Positions 44,819 through 54,007 of a DNA stretch of 64,000 bases are shown piece after piece. The stretch's first letter is position 1; the number at the start of each line of letters is the position of its first letter. The DNA is from Hyphomicrobium_A sp965243865 (GTDB lineage: Bacteria > Pseudomonadota > Alphaproteobacteria > Rhizobiales > Hyphomicrobiaceae). The position numbers were made by a program, and so were the translations under genes. Where the stretch lies: NCBI RefSeq assembly GCF_965243865.1, contig NZ_OZ251603.1, forward strand, positions 1,798,001 through 1,862,000, written 5' to 3'. The notes under the pieces were generated by a model. The model was not told the DNA's origin and ran no database searches. It saw nothing but the letters and a program-made list of their open reading frames with translations.

Positions 44819-45271
44819 ATGCCCACCGCGCGCTGGTTTCAGTTGACCCTTTCCGCCATCCTCATGAGCGCAGCGCTGCTACTCATCGCCACCGACCGCG
44901 GCGCCTCGCGTGAGGCCGTGACCGGACTGCTCAGCACCTCCGACACGGTCGTCGGCCAACCGATCGTCTATCCCGGTGGCGCGCCGGCCAAGGTCACTTC
45001 GGCCATCGTCACCATGCTGCCCGGCGAGGAAACCGGCTGGCACAAGCACGAGATCCCAATGTTCGGCTACATTCTGGAGGGCGAGGTCACCGTCGATTAT
45101 GGCTCCAAGGGCACGCGCGTCTACCGCAAGGGCGATGCCGTGATGGAGGCAATCGACTGGCCGCACAACGGCCGCAACACCGGCACGGTCCCCGCGCGCA
45201 TCCTCGCCGTGTTCATGGGCGCCGATGGCGTACCCAACACAGTCATGTTGCCGAAAGCGCCCGCACCTTGA
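44819..45271 (+). CDS. Secreted or membrane-anchored cupin-domain protein
   Basis: 150 residues from the ATG at 44819 with GAAGGA upstream. A hydrophobic N-terminal segment (LSAILMSAALLLIATD) acts as signal or anchor. The cupin motif GxxTGWHKHEIPMFGYILEGE supplies the His/His/Glu metal ligands, and DWPHNGRNTG the fourth. Enzymatic role unknown. It is divergent from ggt across 81 bases. Confidence 0.85.
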   Translation: MPTARWFQLTLSAILMSAALLLIATDRGASREAVTGLLSTSDTVVGQPIVYPGGAPAKVTSAIVTMLPGEETGWHKHEIPMFGYILEGEVTVDYGSKGTRVYRKGDAVMEAIDWPHNGRNTGTVPARILAVFMGADGVPNTVMLPKAPAP

Positions 45272-45302
45272 TCGCCGATTCCGTCAGGGTCCTGCACCGC
45301 GG

Positions 45303-48300
45303 CTAGTGAAAGTCGCGCGACTTCGGGATGACGCGGACATAGCGCGGATGCGTCGCCCATCTAGGATGCATCTTGTCGGCGTTGGGATCACCGGGAAAAC
45401 CCGCCGGCTCGGGTGAGCGCGGATCGGGCCTTACCACCTCGTCGGCATTCGCCAGCGGCACTTTCATGTCGCTCGCCTCCGCGGAAAGAAGCTGCAGCCA
45501 GTCGCTGCGATCTTCCAGCTTCGACGCCACCACGTGGATGATGTCCTGGTGTCGCTGCACCCGCCCGTGCACGACGATGAGACGCGATCCCATGACCTCC
45601 TTGCGAAAACGCTCCAGCGTCTTCGCCCACACCACTGCGTTGGCGATCCCGGTTTCGTCCTCGATGGTCATGAATACGACGCCCTTGGCCGAGCCGGGCC
45701 GCTGACGCACCAAAACGACACCCGCCACCGCAACGAGCGCGCCGTCCTTGATGCTGCGTAATTCCTCGCACGAGATCACCCGGCGCATGCCGAACCGCGC
45801 GCGCAAAAAACTCATCGGATGCGCCTTCAACGACAAGCGCAGGGTCTGGTAGTCGTTGACGACATGCTCCGAAAGCCGCATGGCGGGTAAAGGCACGAAT
45901 GGCTCGGCCGCGGTCTCGCGCGTCTCGCTCCACGTAAAGAGCGGCAGCGGCTCTGCCGCCGAAAGCGCCTTCACCTCCCACAGCGCCTGGCGCCGGTCGA
46001 GCCCCACCGAGCGGAAAGCATCGGCCGCCGCCAGCTTCTCCAGCGTGATCAGCTTCGCGCGCGCTCGCGCCCACACCTCGTGCACATCCTGAAACGATTG
46101 CACCGCCGCCCGCGCCGCAACGATCTTCCCCACCTCCTCTTCCTGTAAGCCGTCGACCTGTCTCAGCCCCAGCCGCATCGCCGGGCCGCCATCCGCCCCA
46201 CCCTTCTCCAGGCTGCAATCCCACGTCGACAGATTGACGTCCGCCGCCCGCACCTCGACAGCATGCTCGCGCGCATCGCGCACGATCTGCGCCGGCGCGT
46301 AAAATCCCATCGGCTGCGAATTGAGCAGCGCTGCCGCGAACGCCGCCGGGTGATGACACTTGATCCACGACGACACATAGACAAGATGCGCAAAACTCGC
46401 CGCGTGGCTCTCGGGAAAGCCGTATTCGCCGAACCCCTTGATCTGATTGAAGCAGCGCTGCGCGAAGGCTTTGTCGTAGCCGCGCGCGGTCATGCGCGAC
46501 ACCATCTTCTCTTCCAGCAACCCGATGGTACCCCGCCGCCGGAAAGTCGCCATCGCCTTGCGTAACTCGTTCACCTCCGCGTCGGAAAACTTCGCCGCCA
46601 CCAGCGCGATGCGCATCGCCTGCTCCTGGAACAGCGGCACGCCCTTCGTCTTGCCGAGAATGTTCTTCAACTCGTCCTTGGGGCCCTTCCCAGGCGCAGG
46701 TGAGGGATAATGCTCCGCTTCTAGGCCGTCGCGCCGCCGCAGATACGGATGCACCATGTCGCCCTGGATCGGCCCCGGACGCACGATCGCCACCTCGATC
46801 ACGAGATCATAGAAGCACCGCGGCTTGAGGCGCGGCAGCATGTTCATCTGCGCCCGGCTCTCCACCTGGAACACACCGATGGAATCGGCCCGGCACAGCA
46901 TGTCATAGACTTGCGGGTCCTCGCGCGGAACCGTTGCCAGCGAAAGCTCTTTGCCCTCGTGCTGCGCGATAAGCTGGAACGCCTTGCGAATGCAGGTGAG
47001 CATCCCCAGAGCCAGCACATCGACCTTCAAAAGCCCGAGCGCGGCGATATCGTCCTTGTCCCACTCGATGAAGGTGCGATCCTCCATCGCCGCATTGCCG
47101 ACCGGCACCACCTCGATCAGCGGTCCACGCGTCAGCACAAACCCGCCGACATGTTGCGATAGATGCCGCGGAAAACCTATCAGCTCGTGCGCCAGCTCCA
47201 GCACCGTCGCCAGCAGCGGGTCTTTCGGATCGAGCCCCGCCGCGCGCACGTGCTTTTCGGGCAGCGAGCCCCCGCTCGACGTGCCCCACACCATGCCCGA
47301 CAGCGCCGAGACGGTATCCTCCGACAAGCCCATCGCCTTGCCGACATCGCGCACCGCCGAACGCGCACGATAGGAGATCACCGTCGCGGCCAGCCCCGCC
47401 CGATGCCGTCCATAGCGCGCGTAGATGTATTGGATCACCTCCTCGCGCCGCTCGTGCTCGAAATCGACGTCGATGTCCGGAGGCTCGCGCCGCTCCGGCG
47501 AGACGAACCGGTCGAACAGCACATCGATCTGCATCGGGTCGACCGCCGTGATGGCGAGACAGTAGCAAACCACCGAGTTGGCCGCCGATCCCCGCCCCTG
47601 GCAGAGAATGCCCTTCGAACGCGCGTAGTGCACGATGTCGTGTACGGTGAGAAAATACTGCGCATATTCGAGCTTCGCGATCAGCTCCAGCTCTCGCGCC
47701 AGCAAACCGCGCACTCTGTCCGGAATCCCCTCGGGAAAGCGCCAGTCTGCCCCCACCCAGGTCAGATCCTCCAGATGCTGCTGTGGCGTCTTACCGGGCG
47801 GCACCGGCTCATCTGGATATTCGTATTTGAGATCATCGAGCGAGAAGCGGCACGCTTCGGCAATCTCCATCGTCCGCGCGATGGCGTCTTCATGCCCGCG
47901 AAACAACCGCGCCATCTCCATCGGTGGCTTCAGATGCCGTTCCCCATTCGCCGTCAGCTTCAGGCCGGCTTCGCGGATGGTCGTTTTCTCGCGCACGCAG
48001 GTCAGAACATCCTGCAACGGGCGTCTCTGCGGTGCGTGGTAGAGCACGTCTCCCGTGGCGACCATTGGCGTTCCGCAGCGCCGCGCCAACTCGGCCAGCG
48101 CCATAATGCGCGCACGGTCATCGCCGCGATAGCTATGGCTCGCAGCAAGATAGACGTCGGCACTTTCGCCGAGCATCGCCTTGATCCATCGCAGCTGTGC
48201 CTCGAAAGAAAGCTCGAATGCCCCTGCATCGCTCCTGTTCTCAGCCTTCGCTTGCGAAGCGACCGCATCGTCACCGCGCGGATTGAAGGGAATGATCGTG

Positions 48301-48752
48301 GCGCCCGGTGCTTCTGGCATCCCGCCCGATGAGAGCGAACGCCAGCTCCAGTCATCAGGCGTAACCACGATGAAAATCTGCCTCTCGGCATGCCGCGCAA
48401 CGTCGTCCAGATACAGCGTGCATTCGCCTTTTTTCGCGCGCCTCTGCCCCTCCGACAACAGACGCGACAGGCGCCCATAGGCTTGCCTGTCACGCGGCAG
48501 GCATAAGAGGCTCGGCGCATCCTGAAGATCGAGGCGCGCGCCCACGATCAGCTTCAATCCGAGCTGCTTTGCCTCCACATGCACCCGCACCACACCGGCG
48601 AGAGTATTGCGGTCGGTGATGGCGAGCGCCGACAGCCCCAGCGCCTGCGCCTGCGCAACGAGTTCTTCTCCATGCGAAGCCCCGCGCAGAAACGAGAAGT
48701 TGGTCGTCACCTGCAGCTCGGCATACGCGGCACCGTGGTGCTTACCCTTCAT
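45303..48752 (-). CDS. dnaE2: Error-prone DNA polymerase DnaE2 (ImuC)
   Basis: 1149 residues. A PHP domain comes first (YAELQVTTNFSFLRGASH). The polymerase catalytic aspartates are in PPDIDVDFEHERR, with GRGSAANSVVCYCLAIT ahead, then tandem helix-hairpin-helix and an OB fold near ~1000-1080 (FMTIEDETGIANAVVW). It is the translesion polymerase of the ImuA/ImuB/DnaE2 mutasome, induced by DNA damage. It starts three bases after imuB stops, so they are one operon. Confidence 0.97.
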   Translation of the reverse strand: MKGKHHGAAYAELQVTTNFSFLRGASHGEELVAQAQALGLSALAITDRNTLAGVVRVHVEAKQLGLKLIVGARLDLQDAPSLLCLPRDRQAYGRLSRLLSEGQRRAKKGECTLYLDDVARHAERQIFIVVTPDDWSWRSLSSGGMPEAPGATIIPFNPRGDDAVASQAKAENRSDAGAFELSFEAQLRWIKAMLGESADVYLAASHSYRGDDRARIMALAELARRCGTPMVATGDVLYHAPQRRPLQDVLTCVREKTTIREAGLKLTANGERHLKPPMEMARLFRGHEDAIARTMEIAEACRFSLDDLKYEYPDEPVPPGKTPQQHLEDLTWVGADWRFPEGIPDRVRGLLARELELIAKLEYAQYFLTVHDIVHYARSKGILCQGRGSAANSVVCYCLAITAVDPMQIDVLFDRFVSPERREPPDIDVDFEHERREEVIQYIYARYGRHRAGLAATVISYRARSAVRDVGKAMGLSEDTVSALSGMVWGTSSGGSLPEKHVRAAGLDPKDPLLATVLELAHELIGFPRHLSQHVGGFVLTRGPLIEVVPVGNAAMEDRTFIEWDKDDIAALGLLKVDVLALGMLTCIRKAFQLIAQHEGKELSLATVPREDPQVYDMLCRADSIGVFQVESRAQMNMLPRLKPRCFYDLVIEVAIVRPGPIQGDMVHPYLRRRDGLEAEHYPSPAPGKGPKDELKNILGKTKGVPLFQEQAMRIALVAAKFSDAEVNELRKAMATFRRRGTIGLLEEKMVSRMTARGYDKAFAQRCFNQIKGFGEYGFPESHAASFAHLVYVSSWIKCHHPAAFAAALLNSQPMGFYAPAQIVRDAREHAVEVRAADVNLSTWDCSLEKGGADGGPAMRLGLRQVDGLQEEEVGKIVAARAAVQSFQDVHEVWARARAKLITLEKLAAADAFRSVGLDRRQALWEVKALSAAEPLPLFTWSETRETAAEPFVPLPAMRLSEHVVNDYQTLRLSLKAHPMSFLRARFGMRRVISCEELRSIKDGALVAVAGVVLVRQRPGSAKGVVFMTIEDETGIANAVVWAKTLERFRKEVMGSRLIVVHGRVQRHQDIIHVVASKLEDRSDWLQLLSAEASDMKVPLANADEVVRPDPRSPEPAGFPGDPNADKMHPRWATHPRYVRVIPKSRDFH

Positions 48753-48755
48753 GCC

Positions 48756-50303
48756 TCACCCATAGAGCCCATGCAGGAACCAGCGCGGCAGCTCCTCTTC
48801 CCCGCGCCCGTAAAGCCCCTCGCGAAACACCCAGTAGCCCGCGCCCCCTTCATCCTCGATGCGGTAGTAATCGCGCGTGCCGCTCTTCTTCGTGGTGATC
48901 TCATCCCACCATTCCGGAGCCACGCGTTGCGGACCTTCTGCACGCACGATGCGCCGCTCCACCCGTCGCCAGGTAAAACTCGCCGGCGGCCCTTCCGGTA
49001 CCTCGGCGACGACCCCGATCGGCTCGGGAGTTGGCAGCAACAGCGGCGGCGGCACCGGACATTTACTCTGCAGCCAGGTGCCTGGCTGCTGACGCGCGAG
49101 GGCAGCAACCCGCGCCTGTGCTCGCTCCGGGATATGGCTTTCACGCGCCACGATCCGGCTGACGCGCGCTGCACCCAATCTGTTCGTCAGCCTGTCGACG
49201 AGCTCTGATGCCTCCGCACGCGCCTCATGGGTAAGACGTGTTGCAAGTGTCTCCTGCTGAAGGCCCGGCCTCTCGACCTGCACGGCAGCCAGCACCATCA
49301 CATCGACACCAAAGCCGGCATCGAGCACGGCGATCTTCTCGAGCAGCAAGTCCGCCATGTGCTCAGGCGCCCATGATGGCTGGCTGAGCCCCGCGCGCAC
49401 CTCGGCAACACTGCCGTCGGCCCGGTAGAGCGACAGCGCCAAGCGCCGCGCGCCCAGCCCGCGAGCGGAGAGATGCACGCAAAGCTCCTTGGTGAGCAGC
49501 CGCATCTCGGATTGCAGCTGCTCCGACGCGATCAGCGGATCAGGCCAGGAGCGCTGCACATAAAGTGCCGGTGGCTCCAACAGTGGCTTGCATGGTTCAC
49601 CCCGCACGCCCAGCGCCTGATCGAGACGTGTCAGCACAGCTTCGACACCCTTCGCCGAGCGGAACCTGCGCCCCAGCGCCGCCCGCGGCAGGTGGTAAAG
49701 ATCACCGATCCGCCGCAGACCAAGACGCTTCAACAGCAGCACCGAATCCGGCACTAGGCGCAAAGCCTCGACAGGCAAGCGCGCCAAAGACGGCTCAGTT
49801 CGCCCCTCCCCAGCGACCGCGGGCGTCGACGGCGCAAAGCGCGCCAAGGCATGCGCCGCGCCAAGCGTATCGGCAAGGCCGACGCGCGCTGTCAGCGAGA
49901 ACCGGCGCAAACGCGTGGCGATATCGTTCAGCAGCTGCTCTTCCCCGCCGAACAGATGCGCCACCCCCGTGATGTCGATCCATAGCCCATCCTCGCCGTC
50001 GATGTTTCTGTTCGGACCATAACGGCCGCACCAGCGCGCAAGGCGCATCAGAGCGCTGCGATCCCGGCGCGGATCGGCCTGCTGCGTCATCAGTTCGGGA
50101 AAGACGGCGCGCGCATCGGCGAGGGCCTGGCCGATGCGCACGCCTTTAGCCGCCGCCTGCGGGGTGACGGCGGTTATGCGGATTCCGTTGGCGCCTGCCT
50201 CGACGAGGGCAAGCGCTGCATCATCGGGAACGAGCGCCGGCTGCGCGCGCTTCAGACGCTCGATCGGCCAGAGCGGCAGCCATATGGAAACGATGCGTTT
50301 CAT
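48756..50303 (-). CDS. imuB: ImuB, inactive Y-family polymerase-like mutasome adaptor
   Basis: 515 residues. It resembles Y-family polymerases but the N-terminal metal-binding site is replaced by RIVSIWLPLWPIER, and the second acidic motif reads GEDGLWIDITG without the DE pair, so it is expected to be catalytically dead. ImuB links ImuA and DnaE2 to the beta clamp; the C-terminal region is hub-like. It overlaps the imuA end by 83 bases. Confidence 0.95.
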   Translation of the reverse strand: MKRIVSIWLPLWPIERLKRAQPALVPDDAALALVEAGANGIRITAVTPQAAAKGVRIGQALADARAVFPELMTQQADPRRDRSALMRLARWCGRYGPNRNIDGEDGLWIDITGVAHLFGGEEQLLNDIATRLRRFSLTARVGLADTLGAAHALARFAPSTPAVAGEGRTEPSLARLPVEALRLVPDSVLLLKRLGLRRIGDLYHLPRAALGRRFRSAKGVEAVLTRLDQALGVRGEPCKPLLEPPALYVQRSWPDPLIASEQLQSEMRLLTKELCVHLSARGLGARRLALSLYRADGSVAEVRAGLSQPSWAPEHMADLLLEKIAVLDAGFGVDVMVLAAVQVERPGLQQETLATRLTHEARAEASELVDRLTNRLGAARVSRIVARESHIPERAQARVAALARQQPGTWLQSKCPVPPPLLLPTPEPIGVVAEVPEGPPASFTWRRVERRIVRAEGPQRVAPEWWDEITTKKSGTRDYYRIEDEGGAGYWVFREGLYGRGEEELPRWFLHGLYG

Positions 50304-51255
50304 CCGACCATTCCAACCAAAGAGGATGATGCTCGTGCGTCATTGGGCGATGTCGGCAGCGCTCCAGCACAACGCCGTAGCGCTGCGCTCCAGGTGCCGA
50401 TGCATTGAAGGGATGCCTGCCGCTGGAACACGCCTCGATGCGCCAGCGCGTGGCTGTGGAGCCGGCAGGAGACAGCCGCGGATCGGTAACGAGAAGGCAC
50501 GGCGTTGCGTGCTCTGCCGCAGCGAGACTGAGGCGCCGGGCAGGCGTCAGCTCGACTTCACTGATAACCCCGATCACCAGCGCCAGGCTCTGTGAGCGCA
50601 GGCCTTCTTCCATCGCCCACAAGGCTTCGCTCGCTCGCGCCGTCTCCACGAACAGCCAATCCGACGGCGCAAAACCCAAGGCGGAAAGACCACCGCCATA
50701 TGGCGCGCCGAACTCACGTGCGAATTGCGATGACCAGCACCACAACACCGGCGCCGAGGCGGACTGCACGCCCGCCAGGCTTTCCACACGCCGCGCCGTA
50801 AGCCGCAACGCAAAGCCGAGCGCTGCCGCCCAGTCGCCTGCCGTTGCACCCGCGCCGCGTGGCACCGTCTTCACTTCATGCAAGGAGGCTGGATCGAGGC
50901 CTCCGCCCAGCCGGCGATCGAACTCTCGAACACCTAAAGTCCAGCCGCTGCGCGTCTGCGGATCATCGACCGCCTGCAGCTCAGGCGCGCCGCGCTCCAT
51001 CGCATGGATGCTCGCCCGCAACCGCGCCAGCACCTCCTGTCTGCCATCCAGCGCGGGCAGGAGTGACCCAGGCTTTCCCGAAATGCCGCCCTCCGGAACG
51101 GCGAGGAGGGACTCGCCATTCCGGTTCGGGCAAGAGCTCCTAGGCCCTACGCCACGCAACTCGCTACGCGAACACGCACTGGGGCCAGGCTCTGACCGCG
51201 AGACCCAGGGCAGACAGCCGGACGGTGGGGTGGGGGATGAGGCTGACTGATCCAC
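50221..51255 (-). CDS. imuA: ImuA, RecA-like mutasome protein
   Basis: About 344 residues from a GTG at 51255 (GAGAG upstream). An ATG at 51294 is possible but would put the LexA box on its ribosome site. RecA/SulA-like core with LRASIHAMERG, LHEVK, PVLWCWSSQFAREFGAPYG in pieces, LVIGVISEVELTPARRLSLAA. It lacks a P-loop. It is SOS-controlled by the LexA box at 51298-51312 and precedes imuB. The first ~80 residues are unlike known ImuA and may not be translated. Confidence 0.85.
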   Translation of the reverse strand: MDQSASSPTPPSGCLPWVSRSEPGPSACSRSELRGVGPRSSCPNRNGESLLAVPEGGISGKPGSLLPALDGRQEVLARLRASIHAMERGAPELQAVDDPQTRSGWTLGVREFDRRLGGGLDPASLHEVKTVPRGAGATAGDWAAALGFALRLTARRVESLAGVQSASAPVLWCWSSQFAREFGAPYGGGLSALGFAPSDWLFVETARASEALWAMEEGLRSQSLALVIGVISEVELTPARRLSLAAAEHATPCLLVTDPRLSPAGSTATRWRIEACSSGRHPFNASAPGAQRYGVVLERCRHRPMTHEHHPLWLEWSDETHRFHMAAALADRASEARAAGARSR

Positions 51256-51297
51256 TGGAACGCTCTCGCACCAAACGTGGCGATGACACGTCATCGC

Positions 51298-51312
51298 GTT
51301 CGTCGTTTGTTC
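51298..51312. promoter_or_regulatory. LexA SOS box of imuA-imuB-dnaE2
   Basis: GTTC (51298-51301), seven bases, GTTC (51309-51312): an exact match to the alphaproteobacterial LexA operator GTTC-N7-GTTC. It sits immediately upstream of imuA, the known target of LexA in this class. Confidence 0.9.
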
Positions 51313-51678
51313 TAAATGACCAGCACGTTCACGTCAAGATCAAAACAGGAACAAAAAGCGCTCAAAAAGGCTGCGCAAGCACACTGGAGTGATGCACAGA
51401 TTCTCCACAACAAAGGGGTTGCACACAGGCGAATCGATTCGGCCTGCAGCCTGACTGCCGCACCAACAGGCGCGGAAGTGATGGAAAATCAGGCTCTTGG
51501 CCGTGCACTAATGCGACAGTCGCCAGAAAAACCCATCAAAGATCCCGTCCGGGTGCGGATGCGAACACAGTGTGGCCCGCCTGCTCTGCCGTCGAGAAAT
51601 GAGACTGCTATATACGATGCCTTCACCTTATGGTCGCAAGCTCCCCGCGAGCGAAACTAACCCCGGAGACATTCAGTA
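51313..51678. other. 366-base stretch without a clear gene
   Basis: Between the LexA box and the L,D-transpeptidase. A frame at 51316-51660 is open but has low-complexity sequence and no recognisable ribosome-binding site, signal or motif; I do not call it. The CCCCGGAGACATTCAGTA that precedes the ldt ATG is the only clear element. Confidence 0.6.
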
Positions 51679-52791
51679 ATGACGTCTCGCAGTCTGATGA
51701 GTTCTATTGCCCTGGCAGCCCTCGTTGCCACCGCTTCCACGTTCACGACCCAGCATGCGCAAGCGCAGGGCCTGTTCGAATTCCTTTGGGGCGGCGGTCA
51801 GGAATGGGGCGGCAGCAAGCAGACCGTATCCTTCGACCCCAAATACACGTCGGGCCAGATCATTGTCAGCTTCGGCGACCGGCGGCTGTACCTCATCAAC
51901 CAGCCGGGAGTCGCCATCAGCTACCCGATCGCCGTGCCGCGCGAGCAGAGCCGCTGGCAGGGCACCACCACGGTCACCAACAAGCGCGAAAATCCGTCCT
52001 GGCGTCCGACGCCTGACATGCTGCGCGAAAACCCCAAGCTGCCGCTGTGGGTCCCTGGTGGTCACCGCATGAACCCGCTTGGCGTGCGCGCCATGTACCT
52101 CGGCTCCAGCCTGTATCGCATCCACGGCACCGACGCGCCCTGGACGATCGGTCAGGCGGTGTCGAAGGGCTGCATCCGTATGCTCAACGACGACGTCCTC
52201 GACCTTTATCCGCGCGTCCCCGTCGGCACCAAGGTGACGGTCACTTGGCAACGCTTCTCCTCGGAGCATATTGCCGATGGCGCAGAACCGTCTCCGGGCA
52301 GCGCATCCAGTGCGACGATGGCATCCTATAAGACGCCGGGACGCAGCATTCGCCCGCGCACGGCGTCGTCTCTCGTCGAGAAGATTTCGGCAACCGGCGG
52401 CATGAGCGAAGCGGACGCCGCCGATCCGAACGCCATCGATCCCAATGCCGACGAAGCAAGTCTTGCCGCTGCTGCAGAGCAGCCGCTGGAGCCCGCCAAG
52501 CCGGTTAAGAAATCCGAAGCCCACCAGCCATCAGCCACGGTGAAGACCGCCGAGGTTCACAAGAAGCCGGCTGCACCGCGCGCACCCGCAGCTACAGCTG
52601 CTGCACCGGCACCTACGGCTGCTGCTCCAGCACACAGCTCCGGCGCTCACGATGCCGCCTCTGCAGCCGAGAGAGCCGCGGAAGCTGCCGCCAAAGCAGC
52701 CGCCTCTGCCCGCGCCGCTGCCGAAGCCGCAAAGAAAGCGGCAGAGGACGCCAGGAAGGCAATGGAGCCGGGCAAGAGTGCCGCGCTGTAA
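51679..52791 (+). CDS. L,D-transpeptidase (YkuD) with Ala/Lys-rich tail
   Basis: 370 residues. A signal peptide ends near AQAQ (~30). The YkuD domain spans ~55-195, with the catalytic motif HGTDAPWTIGQAVSKGCIRM (H149, C165). It forms 3-3 crosslinks in peptidoglycan or attaches outer-membrane proteins. Residues ~200-270 are a linker, and ~270-370 is an Ala/Lys/Glu-rich helix (EAAAKAAASARAAAEAAKKAAEDARKA in parts), similar to TolA-type tails. It is followed by a strong terminator. Confidence 0.95.
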   Translation: MTSRSLMSSIALAALVATASTFTTQHAQAQGLFEFLWGGGQEWGGSKQTVSFDPKYTSGQIIVSFGDRRLYLINQPGVAISYPIAVPREQSRWQGTTTVTNKRENPSWRPTPDMLRENPKLPLWVPGGHRMNPLGVRAMYLGSSLYRIHGTDAPWTIGQAVSKGCIRMLNDDVLDLYPRVPVGTKVTVTWQRFSSEHIADGAEPSPGSASSATMASYKTPGRSIRPRTASSLVEKISATGGMSEADAADPNAIDPNADEASLAAAAEQPLEPAKPVKKSEAHQPSATVKTAEVHKKPAAPRAPAATAAAPAPTAAAPAHSSGAHDAASAAERAAEAAAKAAASARAAAEAAKKAAEDARKAMEPGKSAAL

Positions 52792-52820
52792 GTCAGCGAC
52801 GAAGCACCACGATCGAATTG

Positions 52821-52857
52821 AAAAGGGCAGCGCGAAGCTGCCCTTTTTCTTTTTTCG
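52821..52857. terminator. Bidirectional intrinsic terminator
   Basis: An 11-bp stem AAAAGGGCAGC (52821-52831) and GCTGCCCTTTT (52837-52847), five-base loop, flanked by A-runs and T-runs on both sides (TTTTTCTTTTTT follows). It ends the L,D-transpeptidase on the plus strand and znuA on the minus strand. Confidence 0.93.
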
Positions 52858-52863
52858 CCAGCC

Positions 52864-53877
52864 TTACTGCGCCGGCGCCAGACACGCCTTGAGCGAACTC
52901 GCCAGATTGCGCATCAGCACGAAGTAAAGCTGCGCCCCCGCCTCCAATGAGAGCCCCTCCGGATCGAGCGTACCCCCGCGCGCCCCCGTCCCCTCGGTGA
53001 GCGCCGCGACCAGCTGCGGCTGAAACAGCGGCTCGGCGAACACGCATAGCGCCTTCAACTCGCGGATCTTGTTGCGCAGCTCGATGAGACGCTTCGCACT
53101 CGGCTGCACCTCCGGACTGACTGTGATCGAACCGACGGCATCAAGGTCGAACCGCCGGTCGAAGTATTGGTAAGCGTCGTGAAACACGACGAAGGGTTTG
53201 CCCTGCAGCGGCCGCGTTGTGATCGCCAGCTCGCTCGTCAGTGCATCTATATCGCCGACGAGACGGTCAGCGTTCGCTTTGAAGCGCGCCGCGTGCTCGG
53301 GAAAGCGTTGCGCGAGCACCTCCGCCACATAGCGGCCGATCGCCTTCGCGTTTTCGGGATCGAGCCAAATGTGCGCGTCGGCGTCGTTGGCATCAGCCTC
53401 ATCCTCTGCAACGTGTCCCTCCGCCTCGCCGCCGTGCCGGTGCTCGAATGTGCCCGTATGGCGTTGCTCGAGCAGCCTGACACCCGGCGCGTCAACCAGG
53501 GTGACCACGTCAATGCCCTCCGGAAGCGCGCGCACCAGCTTACCGGTAAACGGCTCCAGCCTTTCAGAGACGCGAAAGAGCACCGCAGCGGCATCGACGG
53601 CTTGCACCTGCGAGGGGCGCAGTGAAAAGCTGTGCGGAGATGCCTTCCCGTCGACGAGGAGCAGCGGCGTTCCCACCCCCTCCATCACGTTGCTCACCAG
53701 CGAATGGATCGGCTTGATCGTAACGACGACGTCCGTCTCGCCCGCGAGCGCCATCCCGGGCAGCATCACCCAGACGGCCGCAATGGCGGGGAGCCAGTCA
53801 CCAGCCCAACGTTTCCCCAGACGCCCCTTCCCCACGCGGCAAAATTTCTCTCCCAGCGTCCAGCGGGCGCCCGTCAT
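52864..53877 (-). CDS. znuA: Zinc ABC transporter substrate-binding protein ZnuA
   Basis: 337 residues from the ATG at 53877. A hydrophobic signal ends near MALAG (~45). Zinc ligands are expected at H82 (ASPHSFSLRPS), H169 (DAHIWLDPENA) and H233 (VFHDAYQYF). A His/Glu/Asp-rich loop (RHTGTFEHRHGG..., ~139-168) is the usual ZnuA metal-trapping loop. znuB, znuC and zur are not in the window; the divergent neighbour is a DUF1007 protein. Probably Zur-regulated, though only a weak dyad is visible upstream (53901-53915). Confidence 0.9.
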   Translation of the reverse strand: MTGARWTLGEKFCRVGKGRLGKRWAGDWLPAIAAVWVMLPGMALAGETDVVVTIKPIHSLVSNVMEGVGTPLLLVDGKASPHSFSLRPSQVQAVDAAAVLFRVSERLEPFTGKLVRALPEGIDVVTLVDAPGVRLLEQRHTGTFEHRHGGEAEGHVAEDEADANDADAHIWLDPENAKAIGRYVAEVLAQRFPEHAARFKANADRLVGDIDALTSELAITTRPLQGKPFVVFHDAYQYFDRRFDLDAVGSITVSPEVQPSAKRLIELRNKIRELKALCVFAEPLFQPQLVAALTEGTGARGGTLDPEGLSLEAGAQLYFVLMRNLASSLKACLAPAQ

Positions 53878-54007
53878 GCTATAAATCCGATCGATGGTCT
53901 GATTGTGATAATATCCGCAAGCTAGTGCACCCACGCCGAACACGCAACCGCCACCTTCCCGCTCCATCTAGCGGGCGGCATCTTGCTTTGACCCGGAGAC
54001 ACCTCAA

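Noticed and set aside
47163..48332. 389-codon frame antisense to dnaE2
   Set aside because: His/Arg-rich shadow of the polymerase gene; no start signal or homology-like pattern.
51316..51660. 114-codon plus-strand frame after the LexA box
   Set aside because: No ribosome-binding site, no signal or motif; it begins 4 bases after the SOS box and reads as random sequence.
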